Source: Thermoplasmatota archaeon (GTDB lineage Archaea > Thermoplasmatota > Thermoplasmata > Thermoplasmatales > Thermoplasmataceae). Taken from it: a stretch of DNA of 43,269 bases. Where the stretch lies: positions 1-43,269 of the forward strand of contig JAMCPQ010000031.1 of the NCBI GenBank assembly GCA_023379825.1, read 5' to 3'. Positions 7,990 to 15,697 of the stretch are shown piece after piece; positions within the stretch are counted from its first letter, which is position 1, and each line of letters opens with the position of its first letter. The notes below the pieces were generated by a model, which saw only the letters and a program-made list of their open reading frames with translations, was not told where the DNA came from and did no database searches. A program made the position numbers and the translations under genes.

Positions 7990-8571
7990 TCACGAGGGTT
8001 TTGGCTGGGCTCTGGACTCACTTTCCATTATTTTCTTGTAAAGAAGTTCAAGCTTACCGTTTATTTCGCTTATGTCATTTGCAATTTTCGGGATTTTCTC
8101 TGCATATACCTTATTCATATGGTCCACAACTTTGATCAGATGCTCCACACGGGTCTGAAGGACCTCTACACTTGCCTTCTCCTTCTGAGGGCTTGATGGG
8201 ACAGGCTGACCATCCTTGGCATATATTCCAAGTGGCTTTGACATGTCGATGAGAAAATCTCTTGCAGTATAATATTTTGAAAAGATGTAATCGGAAAGTT
8301 TCATCTCCCTTTCAAGAGCGTATTTGCATTCCCACTCTTCCAGATCCTTAATGGAACCGTTTATGAATATGATCTTTATACTTGCATCACTGCAAACCGG
8401 GCATTCGAAAGTCTGGATGCGCTCCTCGATTCTGCCGGTGAGCTCGCTGATCACGGAGAAAGGCAGTTTACCTTTAAGCTTTGAGATCTCCTCCCTGAGC
8501 TCGATAAGCCGCTTATACCTGTTTGTGGAATTTATCTTATTCCTTAGGTCTCCATAGTCTTCGCTTTCCAA
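7990..8571 (-). CDS. Unknown protein with one CPVC motif and C-terminal coiled coil
   Basis: I do not recognise this 193-aa protein. Its first half is charged and helical, with ELREEISKLKGKLP near residues 25-38. A single CPVC pair lies around residue 57, followed by a short hydrophobic IKIIFING stretch. The end (about 130-185) is strongly heptad-like, alternating leucine/isoleucine with lysine and glutamate, and looks like a coiled coil; the last residues are Pro/Lys-rich. One CxxC alone could bind zinc only as a dimer or act as a redox pair. The start is TTG at 8571, with GGGAG upstream and a TATA element at 8598-8608. It is a separate transcript next to mdh. Confidence 0.6.
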   Translation of the reverse strand: MESEDYGDLRNKINSTNRYKRLIELREEISKLKGKLPFSVISELTGRIEERIQTFECPVCSDASIKIIFINGSIKDLEEWECKYALEREMKLSDYIFSKYYTARDFLIDMSKPLGIYAKDGQPVPSSPQKEKASVEVLQTRVEHLIKVVDHMNKVYAEKIPKIANDISEINGKLELLYKKIMESESRAQPKPS

Positions 8572-8597
8572 ATCTCTCCCACATTTATCATCCTAGC

Positions 8598-8608
8598 ATT
8601 TAAATAGA
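8598..8608 (-). promoter_or_regulatory. TATA box of the CPVC/coiled-coil gene
   Basis: Minus strand CTATTTAAATG, about 32 nt (centre) before the TTG start, allowing a leader of only a few bases. Confidence 0.35.
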
Positions 8609-8773
8609 TAATGCATTAAAATCATGTCTGGATGCGAAATTTAATGATTGACTTATTCAATTTTCATATAAGAGGAAAAATTTGAAATTTATCCAGAAAT
8701 AATTAATATCTCTTAATTTAGGGATAGCTCCTAAAGCGGGAATTTGTTCATGTGGTATGATTATTATAGGCAA

Positions 8774-8784
8774 GAATTAAATAT
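8774..8784 (+). promoter_or_regulatory. TATA box of the DUF835/GvpD-like pair
   Basis: AATTAAATATG is centred about 21 nt before the ATG at 8799 and 26 nt before the in-frame ATG at 8805. The second ATG may therefore be the true, leaderless start. The remaining upstream stretch back to 8572 is AT-rich and I see no other feature in it. Confidence 0.35.
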
Positions 8785-8798
8785 GACATGACATTTTA

Positions 8799-9659
8799 AT
8801 GTTAATGATCATTGCTTATGACAGATCGGGGACAAAGAAGGAATATCTGAAGGATCTTCTTGACCCGACCGGCATTCCTTATGACATTACAACATCGATT
8901 TCCGCAACCCTGGTCAAGAAACTTCACCCCACAAGTATTGTATGGATCAATGATGATGAGATTTCAAAGGAGGAGCAGGAGTTTTTTTCAGCGCCAAGCA
9001 GGGAATTTCTACTTATTGTTCTCTCAAAGGAACCCTTAGAGCTGCCGGATACCATACGTTATAGTTCCGAACATATCATTACAAATTCAGATCCTGTAAG
9101 TGAGGTCAGAAAACGCCTTCGACAGGCTCTTACAAATCACAGGGTAAGAAGATTGAAAGACCTGAATGAAATGTCCATTTATCTTTCTAAAAATGGCCTT
9201 TATCCCGGAAATGTATATTTTACTGAACCTGAATATGCCGATAAATTCCTTGAGATACTCCTTGCAAAGGAAGTAGATAAGGATAAGATCCTTGTAGTTT
9301 CCAGATTCAATCTGGCCCTGGAGCTCCCTGAAGCCCTCAATGAGAATAACTTCATCTGGGTGACTGATTCTATAGGGACACAGAGGAACAGGCCTGTAAA
9401 TCTTACATTTATTGTTGAGAATATTACAAGAAAGATTCTTGAGGGCAAGGCAACCATTGTTATGATCGATCTTTTTGATTTCCTTCTTGTTTATCACTCT
9501 TTCCAGGAGATCGGCAAAGCCTTTGAGCAGATCAAGAGTGCTGCCATGGAAAAAAACTGCTATCTGATGATAGTGCTAAGTATGAATACCATGGAAAGTA
9601 TTCAGTATGGTCAGATAACAAGGTATGGGTTGAACTGGAAACCCCCTGAAAATGACTGA
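8799..9659 (+). CDS. DUF835 domain protein with N-terminal receiver-like region
   Basis: A 286-aa cytoplasmic protein. Residues about 1-115 begin with a hydrophobic beta strand (MLMIIAYDRSG) and alternate strands and helices like a degenerate receiver-type fold, but no phospho-acceptor Asp pattern is convincing. Residues about 130-280 resemble DUF835, a RecA/KaiC-like archaeal domain lacking the P-loop: a substrate-like strand at KILVVSRFN, the FIWVTDSIG strand, and a Walker-B-like strand TIVMIDLFDFLLVYHSF. The gene overlaps the following ATPase gene by 8 nt, so the two are almost certainly co-translated. DUF835 proteins are suspected signalling or scaffold partners, but none has a firm role; the pairing is the best clue. 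Confidence 0.6.
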   Translation: MLMIIAYDRSGTKKEYLKDLLDPTGIPYDITTSISATLVKKLHPTSIVWINDDEISKEEQEFFSAPSREFLLIVLSKEPLELPDTIRYSSEHIITNSDPVSEVRKRLRQALTNHRVRRLKDLNEMSIYLSKNGLYPGNVYFTEPEYADKFLEILLAKEVDKDKILVVSRFNLALELPEALNENNFIWVTDSIGTQRNRPVNLTFIVENITRKILEGKATIVMIDLFDFLLVYHSFQEIGKAFEQIKSAAMEKNCYLMIVLSMNTMESIQYGQITRYGLNWKPPEND

Positions 9660-11118
9660 GTCGTTGAAGATCGATATTATGCAAAAGACAGATCTCTTTG
9701 GAACCGTCGAGACTTTCTTCGTACAGCCATATGGGAAATCCCTGATAATAAAAGGGCGGCCCGGTGCTGGAAAAACCACATTCGCTTTAGGTTTCCTTGA
9801 AAGGGTAATGGACAGAGTTCCTGTATGCTATCTCTCTTCCAGATTTTCCGATGCTTCACTGTATGGAACTTATCCATGGCTTGAATCAGTTTCACTTAAA
9901 AATCTCGCTGACAAACTTCCTGATTCCCTGACCAATGTGTCTACAGAGTCCCTGAAGAAACTGGAAAAGTTGATTGAAGAAGGAAAAATGGGCAGTGACT
10001 CTTATGGCCTGATTCTGAATATTTCCGATCTTCTTCCGGAGATCAGGGCAATCTATTCCTTTGTGGAGGTCAATCAGGGAAATTCGCCGCTTATCGTTAT
10101 AGACTCAATAGAATCTCTTTCAGAAAAATATGACGTTAACGAACAGACCCTCTTCTCGATGCTCTATTCTGATCTTGTTGAACGTTCCGGTGCGAATCTT
10201 ATCTGCATTCTTGAGGCAAGGGAAAACGTGAAGCTGGAATACTTCGCTGATGGAGTTCTCTCAATGGATTACATGCTTGAAGAGGGAATTCTAATAAGGA
10301 AAGCTACCATGGAAAAACTGAGAGGTGTTTCAATTGGCACATCCCCTGTGTTCTTTTACTCTCTGGAGGATGGAAAATGCCGTGCTTTCTCAAAAGATAC
10401 CATAATATATCCAGAGGGCAGGTTTACCAGGTCACTCTCACTTAGCAAAGCCCTCTTTGAGGTGCCACTAACAACATCTGAATTTGAAAAAATTACACCG
10501 GACAAGACCCCAAAGGTATCCCTTGGTACACTCATCATGCTTCACAGGGTGGGTTCATCCCCTGCAGTGGACGATATCCTTAACCTTATGAAAAACAACC
10601 TGATTAAAAATGCCATACTTCAGGAGAGAGGTGTCATGGATGTTACTTCAAGCAGCTATGAAACGTCCAGGGTCATGTCAAACTGCCTGGACCCTGATTC
10701 ACTTAAACATTACATAACAGCAGAGAAATCCAAGCGTTCGAACTCCTTTGTAATTAACCTTGAGGGGAAGGGAATTCTAGAAGACTTTCCAAACGAAGTA
10801 ATAGACTTCTTTTTATCCTCATCCTCCAGGCCCCATCTCTACTTCTTCTCATATGATTTCATGAGATTTACCTACGGAGAGAATTTCTTCGGAGATCTCA
10901 TAAATCTTGCAAACTCCATAAGAACAACAGGAGCTATTTTCCTTATTGTGGATGATGACAGCTACTCTAAAATAAGCCATTATGCCTCTTTCACAATTCA
11001 TTTTCGCGACATTGGTGGATATATATTCGTAAATTCAAACGAAAAGGAATCCTATCTTTCCTCGGTTGTGTATGATTCTGAAGGATGGCCAGACCTGGAA
11101 CTTCATCAGGTAGTTTAA
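9652..11118 (+). CDS. GvpD/KaiC-like P-loop ATPase
   Basis: A 488-aa RecA-superfamily ATPase. The Walker A motif is GRPGAGKTT (35-43), and a Walker B-type strand PLIVIDSIESL lies near residues 145-155. The region past about 260 looks like a second RecA-like domain without its own P-loop. It has a hydrophobic strand LYFFSYDFMRF and a late strand GAIFLIVDDDS. The two-part layout resembles GvpD, the P-loop regulator of haloarchaeal gas vesicles, and KaiC-family archaeal ATPases. No gas-vesicle structural gene is present, so a role in vesicles is unlikely here. The ATG overlaps the DUF835 gene. Related families to exclude are RadA and circadian KaiC proper. Confidence 0.6.
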   Translation: MTESLKIDIMQKTDLFGTVETFFVQPYGKSLIIKGRPGAGKTTFALGFLERVMDRVPVCYLSSRFSDASLYGTYPWLESVSLKNLADKLPDSLTNVSTESLKKLEKLIEEGKMGSDSYGLILNISDLLPEIRAIYSFVEVNQGNSPLIVIDSIESLSEKYDVNEQTLFSMLYSDLVERSGANLICILEARENVKLEYFADGVLSMDYMLEEGILIRKATMEKLRGVSIGTSPVFFYSLEDGKCRAFSKDTIIYPEGRFTRSLSLSKALFEVPLTTSEFEKITPDKTPKVSLGTLIMLHRVGSSPAVDDILNLMKNNLIKNAILQERGVMDVTSSSYETSRVMSNCLDPDSLKHYITAEKSKRSNSFVINLEGKGILEDFPNEVIDFFLSSSSRPHLYFFSYDFMRFTYGENFFGDLINLANSIRTTGAIFLIVDDDSYSKISHYASFTIHFRDIGGYIFVNSNEKESYLSSVVYDSEGWPDLELHQVV

Positions 11119-11120
11119 AG

Positions 11121-11474
11121 TCATTTCACCTCCAGAACATGGATATCTGATAATGACATAATTCTGGCAAAGTCGTCCCTTTCAATTTTCAGTTCCGACA
11201 TTATCTCGATTGAAATGTCGCATATGATTCTAAACACAGAAACAACCATGCTGCTGAAATCTGCTCCGGATAATTCAACCAGAGTTTTCAGTCGGTTTCC
11301 GCTGATATCGAATGATACCTTCACACCTGTCTGAACAGCCATCGATGAAATGATTGTTGACCTGCATTTTTCAAGTATCCTGGATCCACCATTGCCCTCT
11401 GATGAGATGACCTCATCCATCAATGGTTCAGGAAGTACAAGTGTTCCACTGGCCCTGATCCTGATTGCATTCAT
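11121..11474 (-). CDS. Small unknown protein
   Basis: I do not recognise this 117-aa protein. It starts with a basic beta strand (MNAIRIRASGTLVLPE), then a glycine-rich turn (SEGNGGSRI), an amphipathic segment, a strand VKVSFDISGNRLKTLVEL, and a hydrophobic helix (about 75-97) before a charged end. There is no membrane segment or cysteine motif. The alternating strand-helix pattern suggests a small alpha/beta fold. It converges with the GvpD-like ATPase gene (2-nt gap) and diverges from hemB (41 bp between starts), with AAATTAAC at 11503-11510 as a possible TATA element. Confidence 0.55.
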   Translation of the reverse strand: MNAIRIRASGTLVLPEPLMDEVISSEGNGGSRILEKCRSTIISSMAVQTGVKVSFDISGNRLKTLVELSGADFSSMVVSVFRIICDISIEIMSELKIERDDFARIMSLSDIHVLEVK

Positions 11475-11484
11475 TACTTGCCAT

Positions 11485-11493
11485 AGATTAAAT
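11485..11493 (+). promoter_or_regulatory. TATA box of hemB
   Basis: AGATTAAAT is centred about 27 nt before the hemB ATG at 11516, giving a leaderless mRNA. It lies inside the 41-bp region shared with the divergent small gene. Confidence 0.45.
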
Positions 11494-11515
11494 TCCTGTA
11501 TGAAATTAACGTTTC

Positions 11516-12475
11516 ATGTTCCCTGTTCAGAGACTCAGAAGAAACAGAACGGATGAAAGGATCAGGAATCTTCTTGCAGAAAGCAGCCCCGACAAGTCAA
11601 AAATGATCATGCCTGTCTTTGTGAGCGAGGATGCAACCCAGCCGGAGCCAGTAAGTGGAATGAAGGGCATTTTCAGATATCCCGTCGATATGGTCGGAGA
11701 GTATTGCAGCAAGCTTGATAATTACGGACTGGGGGGCATTCTGCTATTTGGTGTTCCATCCAGGAAGGATGAGATCGGATCCGAATCCTATAACGATAAA
11801 GGTGTTGTTCAGGAGGCCATCAGGAAAATTAAGGTCTCATCGGGAATACCTGTGATTGCCGACCTCTGCATGTGCGAATACACAAGCCATGGACATTGTG
11901 GCATATTGAATGGAAATTATGTGGACAATGATCTTACTCTTGACTCCTATTCAAAGATTGCTCTTTCCTATGCAAGAGCAGGAGTGGACATAATTGCGCC
12001 GAGCGGCATGATGGATGGCCAGGTCTCGGCTATCAGGAATGCACTGGACAAGTCTGGATTTTCCAGGATTCCCATAATGAGTTACAGTTCCAAATATGCG
12101 TCCTCACTCTACGGCCCCTTCAGAGAGGCAGCAGGCTCCTCCCCTTCTTTTGGGGACAGAAGATCATACCAGATGGATTACAGAAATTCCAGAGAAGCCA
12201 TCAGAGAAAACAGTGCAGATGAATCTGAGGGAGCAGATATCCTGATGGTGAAGCCTGCAATTTTCTATCTCGATGTCATATACAGATCCAGACAGAACAC
12301 AAATCTGCCCATAGCGGCATACAGTGTCAGCGGGGAATATTCCATGATATATAATGCAGTTGAATCCGGAACACTTTCAAAAGACTTCATAAACGAATCG
12401 CTGACTGCTCCATTCAGGGCCGGTGCCGACATTCTTATCACATATTTTGCTGAGAGCTATGCCAGGGATCATTGA
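11516..12475 (+). CDS. hemB: Delta-aminolevulinic acid dehydratase (porphobilinogen synthase)
   Basis: Condenses two 5-aminolevulinate molecules into porphobilinogen, an early step of heme and corrinoid synthesis. The 319-aa protein has the zinc-cysteine cluster ADLCMCEYTSHGHC (Cys118, Cys120, Cys128), so it is a zinc-type enzyme. The two Schiff-base lysines are Lys193 (SYSSKYASSLYGPF) and Lys246 (MVKPA). Start, length and motifs are all normal. No other heme gene lies beside it, so it is probably monocistronic. Its promoter overlaps that of the divergent small gene. Confidence 0.95.
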   Translation: MFPVQRLRRNRTDERIRNLLAESSPDKSKMIMPVFVSEDATQPEPVSGMKGIFRYPVDMVGEYCSKLDNYGLGGILLFGVPSRKDEIGSESYNDKGVVQEAIRKIKVSSGIPVIADLCMCEYTSHGHCGILNGNYVDNDLTLDSYSKIALSYARAGVDIIAPSGMMDGQVSAIRNALDKSGFSRIPIMSYSSKYASSLYGPFREAAGSSPSFGDRRSYQMDYRNSREAIRENSADESEGADILMVKPAIFYLDVIYRSRQNTNLPIAAYSVSGEYSMIYNAVESGTLSKDFINESLTAPFRAGADILITYFAESYARDH

Positions 12476-12508
12476 AGCTTTGCACCTAACTAAATCGTAT
12501 TTATATCG

Positions 12509-12524
12509 TTTTATAATCATGATT
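12509..12524 (+). promoter_or_regulatory. Promoter and palindrome before peroxiredoxin
   Basis: TTTTATAATC (from 12509) is at the distance for a leaderless start at 12538. AATCATGATT (12515-12524) is a perfect 10-bp palindrome overlapping its downstream edge, where an archaeal repressor could block transcription. A second AT-rich box (TTTATATC, 12499-12506) would give a 9-nt leader; GGTGA at 12526-12530 is a possible Shine-Dalgarno in either case. Confidence 0.4.
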
Positions 12525-12537
12525 TGGTGATAAAAAA

Positions 12538-13152
12538 ATGCCAGTACATCTAGGACAGAAAGTGCCAGACTTTACCGTGAATACTACCCAGGGGCCCATA
12601 ACTTTTTCGGACCTTAAGGGAAAGTGGGTTCTGCTGTTTTCACACCCAGCTGATTTCACGCCTGTGTGCACGACAGAATTCCTCGGTTTCACAGAGAATT
12701 ACGAAGAGTTCAAGAAACTTGGAGTAACTCTTATAGGGCTCAGCGTAGACAGCATATACAGCCACATTGCATGGCTGAAGGATATCAAGGATAAATATGG
12801 CGTTGAGGTTCCTTTCCCTGTAATTGCAGATATTGACAAGGAAGTTGCCCAGGAGTTTAATCTCATGGACCCCAAGGTTGGAACAACTGTCAGGGGAGTT
12901 TTCCTCATTGATCCAAACCAGATAGTGAGATGGATGGTTTACTATCCTGCCGAAGTTGGAAGGAACATGCGCGAAATACTCAGGGTTGTCAAGGCATTCC
13001 AGTTCAACTGGGACAAGAAACTGGCAACAGGAGTGAACTGGGAACCGGGCCAGGAGGGAATTGCATCTGCCCCCAATACCCTGAAAGGAGCACTTGAAAG
13101 GGAGAAGGAACCGGGCGCAGAGAGATGGTACCTCAAGAAAGTCAAGGCATGA
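12538..13152 (+). CDS. 1-Cys type peroxiredoxin
   Basis: Reduces hydrogen peroxide and organic peroxides. The 204-aa protein carries the Prx signature FSHPADFTPVCTTEF with the peroxidatic Cys44. It is the only cysteine in the protein, so reduction needs an external thiol or a cysteine of a partner. The long C-terminal arm (WDKKLATGVNWEPGQ onward) places it with the Prx6-like archaeal enzymes that assemble as decamers. The small gene at 13156 begins 3 nt after its stop, suggesting one transcript. Confidence 0.93.
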   Translation: MPVHLGQKVPDFTVNTTQGPITFSDLKGKWVLLFSHPADFTPVCTTEFLGFTENYEEFKKLGVTLIGLSVDSIYSHIAWLKDIKDKYGVEVPFPVIADIDKEVAQEFNLMDPKVGTTVRGVFLIDPNQIVRWMVYYPAEVGRNMREILRVVKAFQFNWDKKLATGVNWEPGQEGIASAPNTLKGALEREKEPGAERWYLKKVKA

Positions 13153-13155
13153 GGT

Positions 13156-13491
13156 ATGGTCGATTGTGCAATGTTCAACATCAGCCTGAAGGGAATCCAC
13201 CCTTCAGTGATCTGTGTTGAAATGGACAGAGTGGGAAATGCTGTGGATGCCCTTCAGGAGGTTCTGACTTCCGATTATCCTGAGGAGAGCATGCAGGAGT
13301 TCATTGAGAGTTTTGCCAGAACTGATGAGGTTATGCCAACAGACAAAACACTGGGATTTGTCGTTGCAAACAGTGAAAAGAAGGCTATTTCATTTTCTTT
13401 CGCAAACCTGAATGACGAACAGAAGAATCTGATTACCACCAAATCCCGTATGTACAGAAATTCTGGTTTTAACGTTGAAATTGACCTCTGA
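13156..13491 (+). CDS. Small unknown protein downstream of peroxiredoxin
   Basis: A 111-aa soluble protein that I do not recognise. It has two early cysteines (Cys4 and Cys20), an acidic middle with DYPEESMQEFIESF, and ends with RNSGFNVEIDL. There is no signal peptide. The ATG lies 3 nt after the peroxiredoxin stop, so co-transcription and a linked role are likely. Because the peroxiredoxin has a single cysteine, this protein could in principle be an accessory or thiol partner, but nothing in the sequence proves it. Confidence 0.6.
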   Translation: MVDCAMFNISLKGIHPSVICVEMDRVGNAVDALQEVLTSDYPEESMQEFIESFARTDEVMPTDKTLGFVVANSEKKAISFSFANLNDEQKNLITTKSRMYRNSGFNVEIDL

Positions 13492-13508
13492 AAATGCTTT
13501 CAGGAATG

Positions 13509-13516
13509 TTTAAATA
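13509..13516 (+). promoter_or_regulatory. TATA box of tatA-tatC
   Basis: TTTAAATA is centred about 26 nt before the tatA ATG at 13538, indicating a leaderless mRNA and a transcript separate from the peroxiredoxin. Confidence 0.45.
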
Positions 13517-13537
13517 AACATTTTTGATTTCAAAATA

Positions 13538-13837
13538 ATGTTTGACAGCCCAATCGACTGGATAATAATTATCGCGGTCGTCCTGCTGCTCTTTGGAAGT
13601 ACAAAGAAGATACCTGAATTCGCAAGAAATATTGGCCGGGCTACCGGTGAATTCAAGCGGGGACAGATGGAGATCAAGAATGAATTGTCAAAGGCAGTCA
13701 ATGGTCCTGTGGATTCCCCTGTAAAGAAGGAGGCAGATTACAGTCAGATAGCCAGAGATCTAGGCATAGACTCAGAAAACAAGAGCAAAGAAGAACTGCT
13801 CAATGAGATTAGACAGAAGATCAACTCTGAAAACTGA
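13538..13837 (+). CDS. tatA: Twin-arginine translocase subunit TatA
   Basis: The pore-forming subunit of the Tat pathway, which exports folded proteins. The 99-aa protein shows the TatA plan: a transmembrane helix (about 7-20, ending LLLFG), the FG hinge followed by STKKIPE, an amphipathic helix (ARNIGRATGEFKRGQ), and an acidic, flexible tail. It overlaps tatC by one base (TGATG), so the two are translationally coupled. No TatB-like gene is present; archaeal Tat systems usually have only TatA and TatC. Confidence 0.92.
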   Translation: MFDSPIDWIIIIAVVLLLFGSTKKIPEFARNIGRATGEFKRGQMEIKNELSKAVNGPVDSPVKKEADYSQIARDLGIDSENKSKEELLNEIRQKINSEN

Positions 13838-14661
13838 TGTCCGACGATGATTTCCTGCCAATTATCCTGAGAAATGTCTCAGAGTTAAGAGTCAGGTTTA
13901 TCAGTTTTTTGAAAGTTTATGGTATTTTTTTTGTTGTATTTCTTCTTTTCAGAGTCTCCGATTACAACATCTTCGGTTATCGAATTCCGCTGCTGAAACT
14001 CGATGTCACAGACAACATCGGGGCACAGTTTCTGCATATTCTGGAACTGCATATCCTTCCCAGCGGCACAAAGTTACTAATTCTGAAACCCGCAGATGGT
14101 GTGGCAACGGATTTCCTCATAATTCTTTTCCTCGCGCTTGTTGTCACGATGCCTTACCTGTTATACCAGATATTGCAGTATATAGAACCGGCACTGAAAA
14201 AGCATGAAAGGGAACTGGTCCACAGTATACTGTTCCCTGCATCTGCCCTTTTCTTTGCGGGAGCATTCTTCGGGATATATTTTGTAGCACCCGAACTTTT
14301 CAGGATATTCAATGACTTTGACATTGGCCTAGGGGCCATAGAAAGTGTGGGTCTGATGAGTTTTGAGTCCTTCCTGATCCTTTACATTCTTCTGTTTGGA
14401 CTCTCCTTTGAGGTGCCTGTCTTCATGTACGGCCTGACCCGTTCGGGACTTGTTCCTGCAGAATACTGGAGAGCGCACTGGAGATATGCTATTGTGATAT
14501 CACTTGTCATTGGCATGATCTTTTCACCAGGAGTCACAGGATTCACAATGATAGTCATAGCAATCCCGATGATATCGCTCTACTTCGTCGGAGTATATTT
14601 CGCGGAGAGATGGGTAAGGAAATCGGAAGAGGCATCAAAGAGAGTTTCGGAAGCGCTCTAG
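13837..14661 (+). CDS. tatC: Twin-arginine translocase subunit TatC
   Basis: The receptor subunit that recognises twin-arginine signal peptides. The 274-aa protein has six predicted membrane helices and the TatC features LRNVSELRVRFISFLKV near the N-terminus (with an ELR motif) and FEVPVFMYGLTRSGLV in the middle; the glutamate in SFEVPV is the conserved TatC residue. It is coupled to tatA. The last 27 nt overlap the 3' end of the crotonase gene on the other strand. Likely clients in this genome are Rieske- or cofactor-containing exported proteins, none visible in the window. Confidence 0.93.
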   Translation: MSDDDFLPIILRNVSELRVRFISFLKVYGIFFVVFLLFRVSDYNIFGYRIPLLKLDVTDNIGAQFLHILELHILPSGTKLLILKPADGVATDFLIILFLALVVTMPYLLYQILQYIEPALKKHERELVHSILFPASALFFAGAFFGIYFVAPELFRIFNDFDIGLGAIESVGLMSFESFLILYILLFGLSFEVPVFMYGLTRSGLVPAEYWRAHWRYAIVISLVIGMIFSPGVTGFTMIVIAIPMISLYFVGVYFAERWVRKSEEASKRVSEAL

Positions 14662-15372
14662 ATCCATGATGCTTTTGCAGGATACCCTGTATACCTGAAA
14701 GAAAAGTCTGTCCGAATCAATTCTTGGGACCTCAGGCCTCTTCACCACCTTATAGTTTGAAAGATAGTCCGGGTTCAGTGACCTGCAGTAGTTCAGTATC
14801 TCACGCCTGAAATTGCTGTAATCAACAACATTGTCAACAAGCCCAAGCGCTTTGGCCTCATCAGAATGCATCAGGTCACCTGACTTCAGGCGGGAATAGG
14901 CTTCGCCTGTCATGTTCAGGGTTGTGTCTGTTAGTATGCCGGTGAATGGTGGCATTCCATACTTTAGCCCGGGCATACCAAGCTTTGCCCTTGATGAAAC
15001 GATGGTCAGATCGCAGGCAAGTGTCAGTTCCAGACCAAGATCCAGGGCATAACCGTTGATGCCCGCAAGGAAGTAGTGACGTGATGCCCTGATCATTCTC
15101 ACTGCCGAGAGAGCCAGGTCCCTGGCTTCCCTTACTGTTGAGTTGTTGCTTTCCTCATTGCAGTTGGAAGAGTATCCCATGCAGAATGACCTGTCTCCCT
15201 TTCCAGTAAGGAGAACGACCCGGGGATCATCATCCGGTAGAGCCGAAAGAACTGAGTAGAGATCGTCAAGCCCCTCAATGTTCAGGGTGTTGTTGACACC
15301 ATTGTCTATCTCCAGTACTGACACATATTCTGATATGTTCTGAAGTTTTATCTGTGCAGCTTTCTGGATCAT
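14635..15372 (-). CDS. Crotonase-family protein (enoyl-CoA hydratase/isomerase-like)
   Basis: A 245-aa member of the enoyl-CoA hydratase/isomerase superfamily. The oxyanion-hole segments are recognisable: SFCMGYSS (about 63-69) and INGYALDLGLELTLACDL (about 105-122). Glu115 occupies the first catalytic glutamate position. The second (in rat hydratase the Glu of PEI) is replaced by Gly135 in LGMPGLKYG. It may therefore be an isomerase, hydrolase or other crotonase rather than a hydratase. The ATG sits about 28 nt from a TATA element at 15397-15404. It overlaps the tatC 3' end by 27 nt, tail to tail. Confidence 0.75.
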   Translation of the reverse strand: MIQKAAQIKLQNISEYVSVLEIDNGVNNTLNIEGLDDLYSVLSALPDDDPRVVLLTGKGDRSFCMGYSSNCNEESNNSTVREARDLALSAVRMIRASRHYFLAGINGYALDLGLELTLACDLTIVSSRAKLGMPGLKYGMPPFTGILTDTTLNMTGEAYSRLKSGDLMHSDEAKALGLVDNVVDYSNFRREILNYCRSLNPDYLSNYKVVKRPEVPRIDSDRLFFQVYRVSCKSIMDLERFRNSL

Positions 15373-15396
15373 AATGCATAAAAAGGGGCTGAATGG

Positions 15397-15404
15397 TTAA
15401 AAAA
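15397..15404 (-). promoter_or_regulatory. TATA box of the crotonase gene
   Basis: Minus strand TTTTTTAA, centred about 28 nt before the ATG at 15372; fits a leaderless or nearly leaderless transcript separate from the nuo operon. Confidence 0.35.
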
Positions 15405-15439
15405 ATTATGTGTATGTCTTCATGTATGAAGTTTGCAGG

Positions 15440-15697
15440 TCAGTACATGGTCAGATTGAATTTTCTATCTGCCAGCTCATATGTTTGACGGTCCCTGATC
15501 CCAAGTGCTGAGCTGAGCTTTCCCATCATCTCCCCCTGATCGGGATCGTACTTCTCCCTGCCCATAACAAGCCTTCCGGCTTTGTCATCAAAATATATCT
15601 GCTCGCCGAATTTTTTCAGGCAGTGGATGACCTCAGCTGCTTCCTCTTCCTCTCCATGAAAATGTTTGAAGCAATCCGTAAAATGGGGTTTTGTCAT
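15440..15697 (-). CDS. Unknown protein at the 3' end of the nuo operon (85 aa)
   Basis: I do not recognise this small soluble protein. The N-terminal part is rich in possible metal ligands: Cys9, His12, His14, an acidic run (GEEEEAAEV), His24 and Cys25 with nearby glutamates. The rest is charged (FDDKAGRLVMGREKYDPDQG) and ends LNLTMY-like hydrophobic. The ATG overlaps the stop of the 122-aa gene by 4 nt (ATGA), which itself follows nuoN by 6 nt, so it is co-translated with complex I. It could be a peripheral subunit, an assembly factor or a docking piece for an electron donor; none is proven. Confidence 0.65.
   Translation of the reverse strand: MTKPHFTDCFKHFHGEEEEAAEVIHCLKKFGEQIYFDDKAGRLVMGREKYDPDQGEMMGKLSSALGIRDRQTYELADRKFNLTMY

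Noticed and set aside
8572-8798. A small RNA or short gene in the AT-rich region before the DUF835 gene
   Set aside because: Only tiny open frames and no stable fold beyond AT-rich repeats were seen; the TATA elements for the two flanking genes explain what is there.
9652-11118. The ATPase as evidence of gas vesicles
   Set aside because: No gvpA or other vesicle gene is present; the resemblance to GvpD is only in domain layout.
11121-11474. The small gene as the KEOPS subunit Pcc1
   Set aside because: The size and strand pattern were suggestive, but the conserved Pcc1 core motifs are not visible, so I left it unnamed.
12640-13200. A 186-codon open frame on the minus strand across peroxiredoxin
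   Set aside because: It is antisense to a clear peroxiredoxin, has no recognisable family, and has no promoter or ribosome site.
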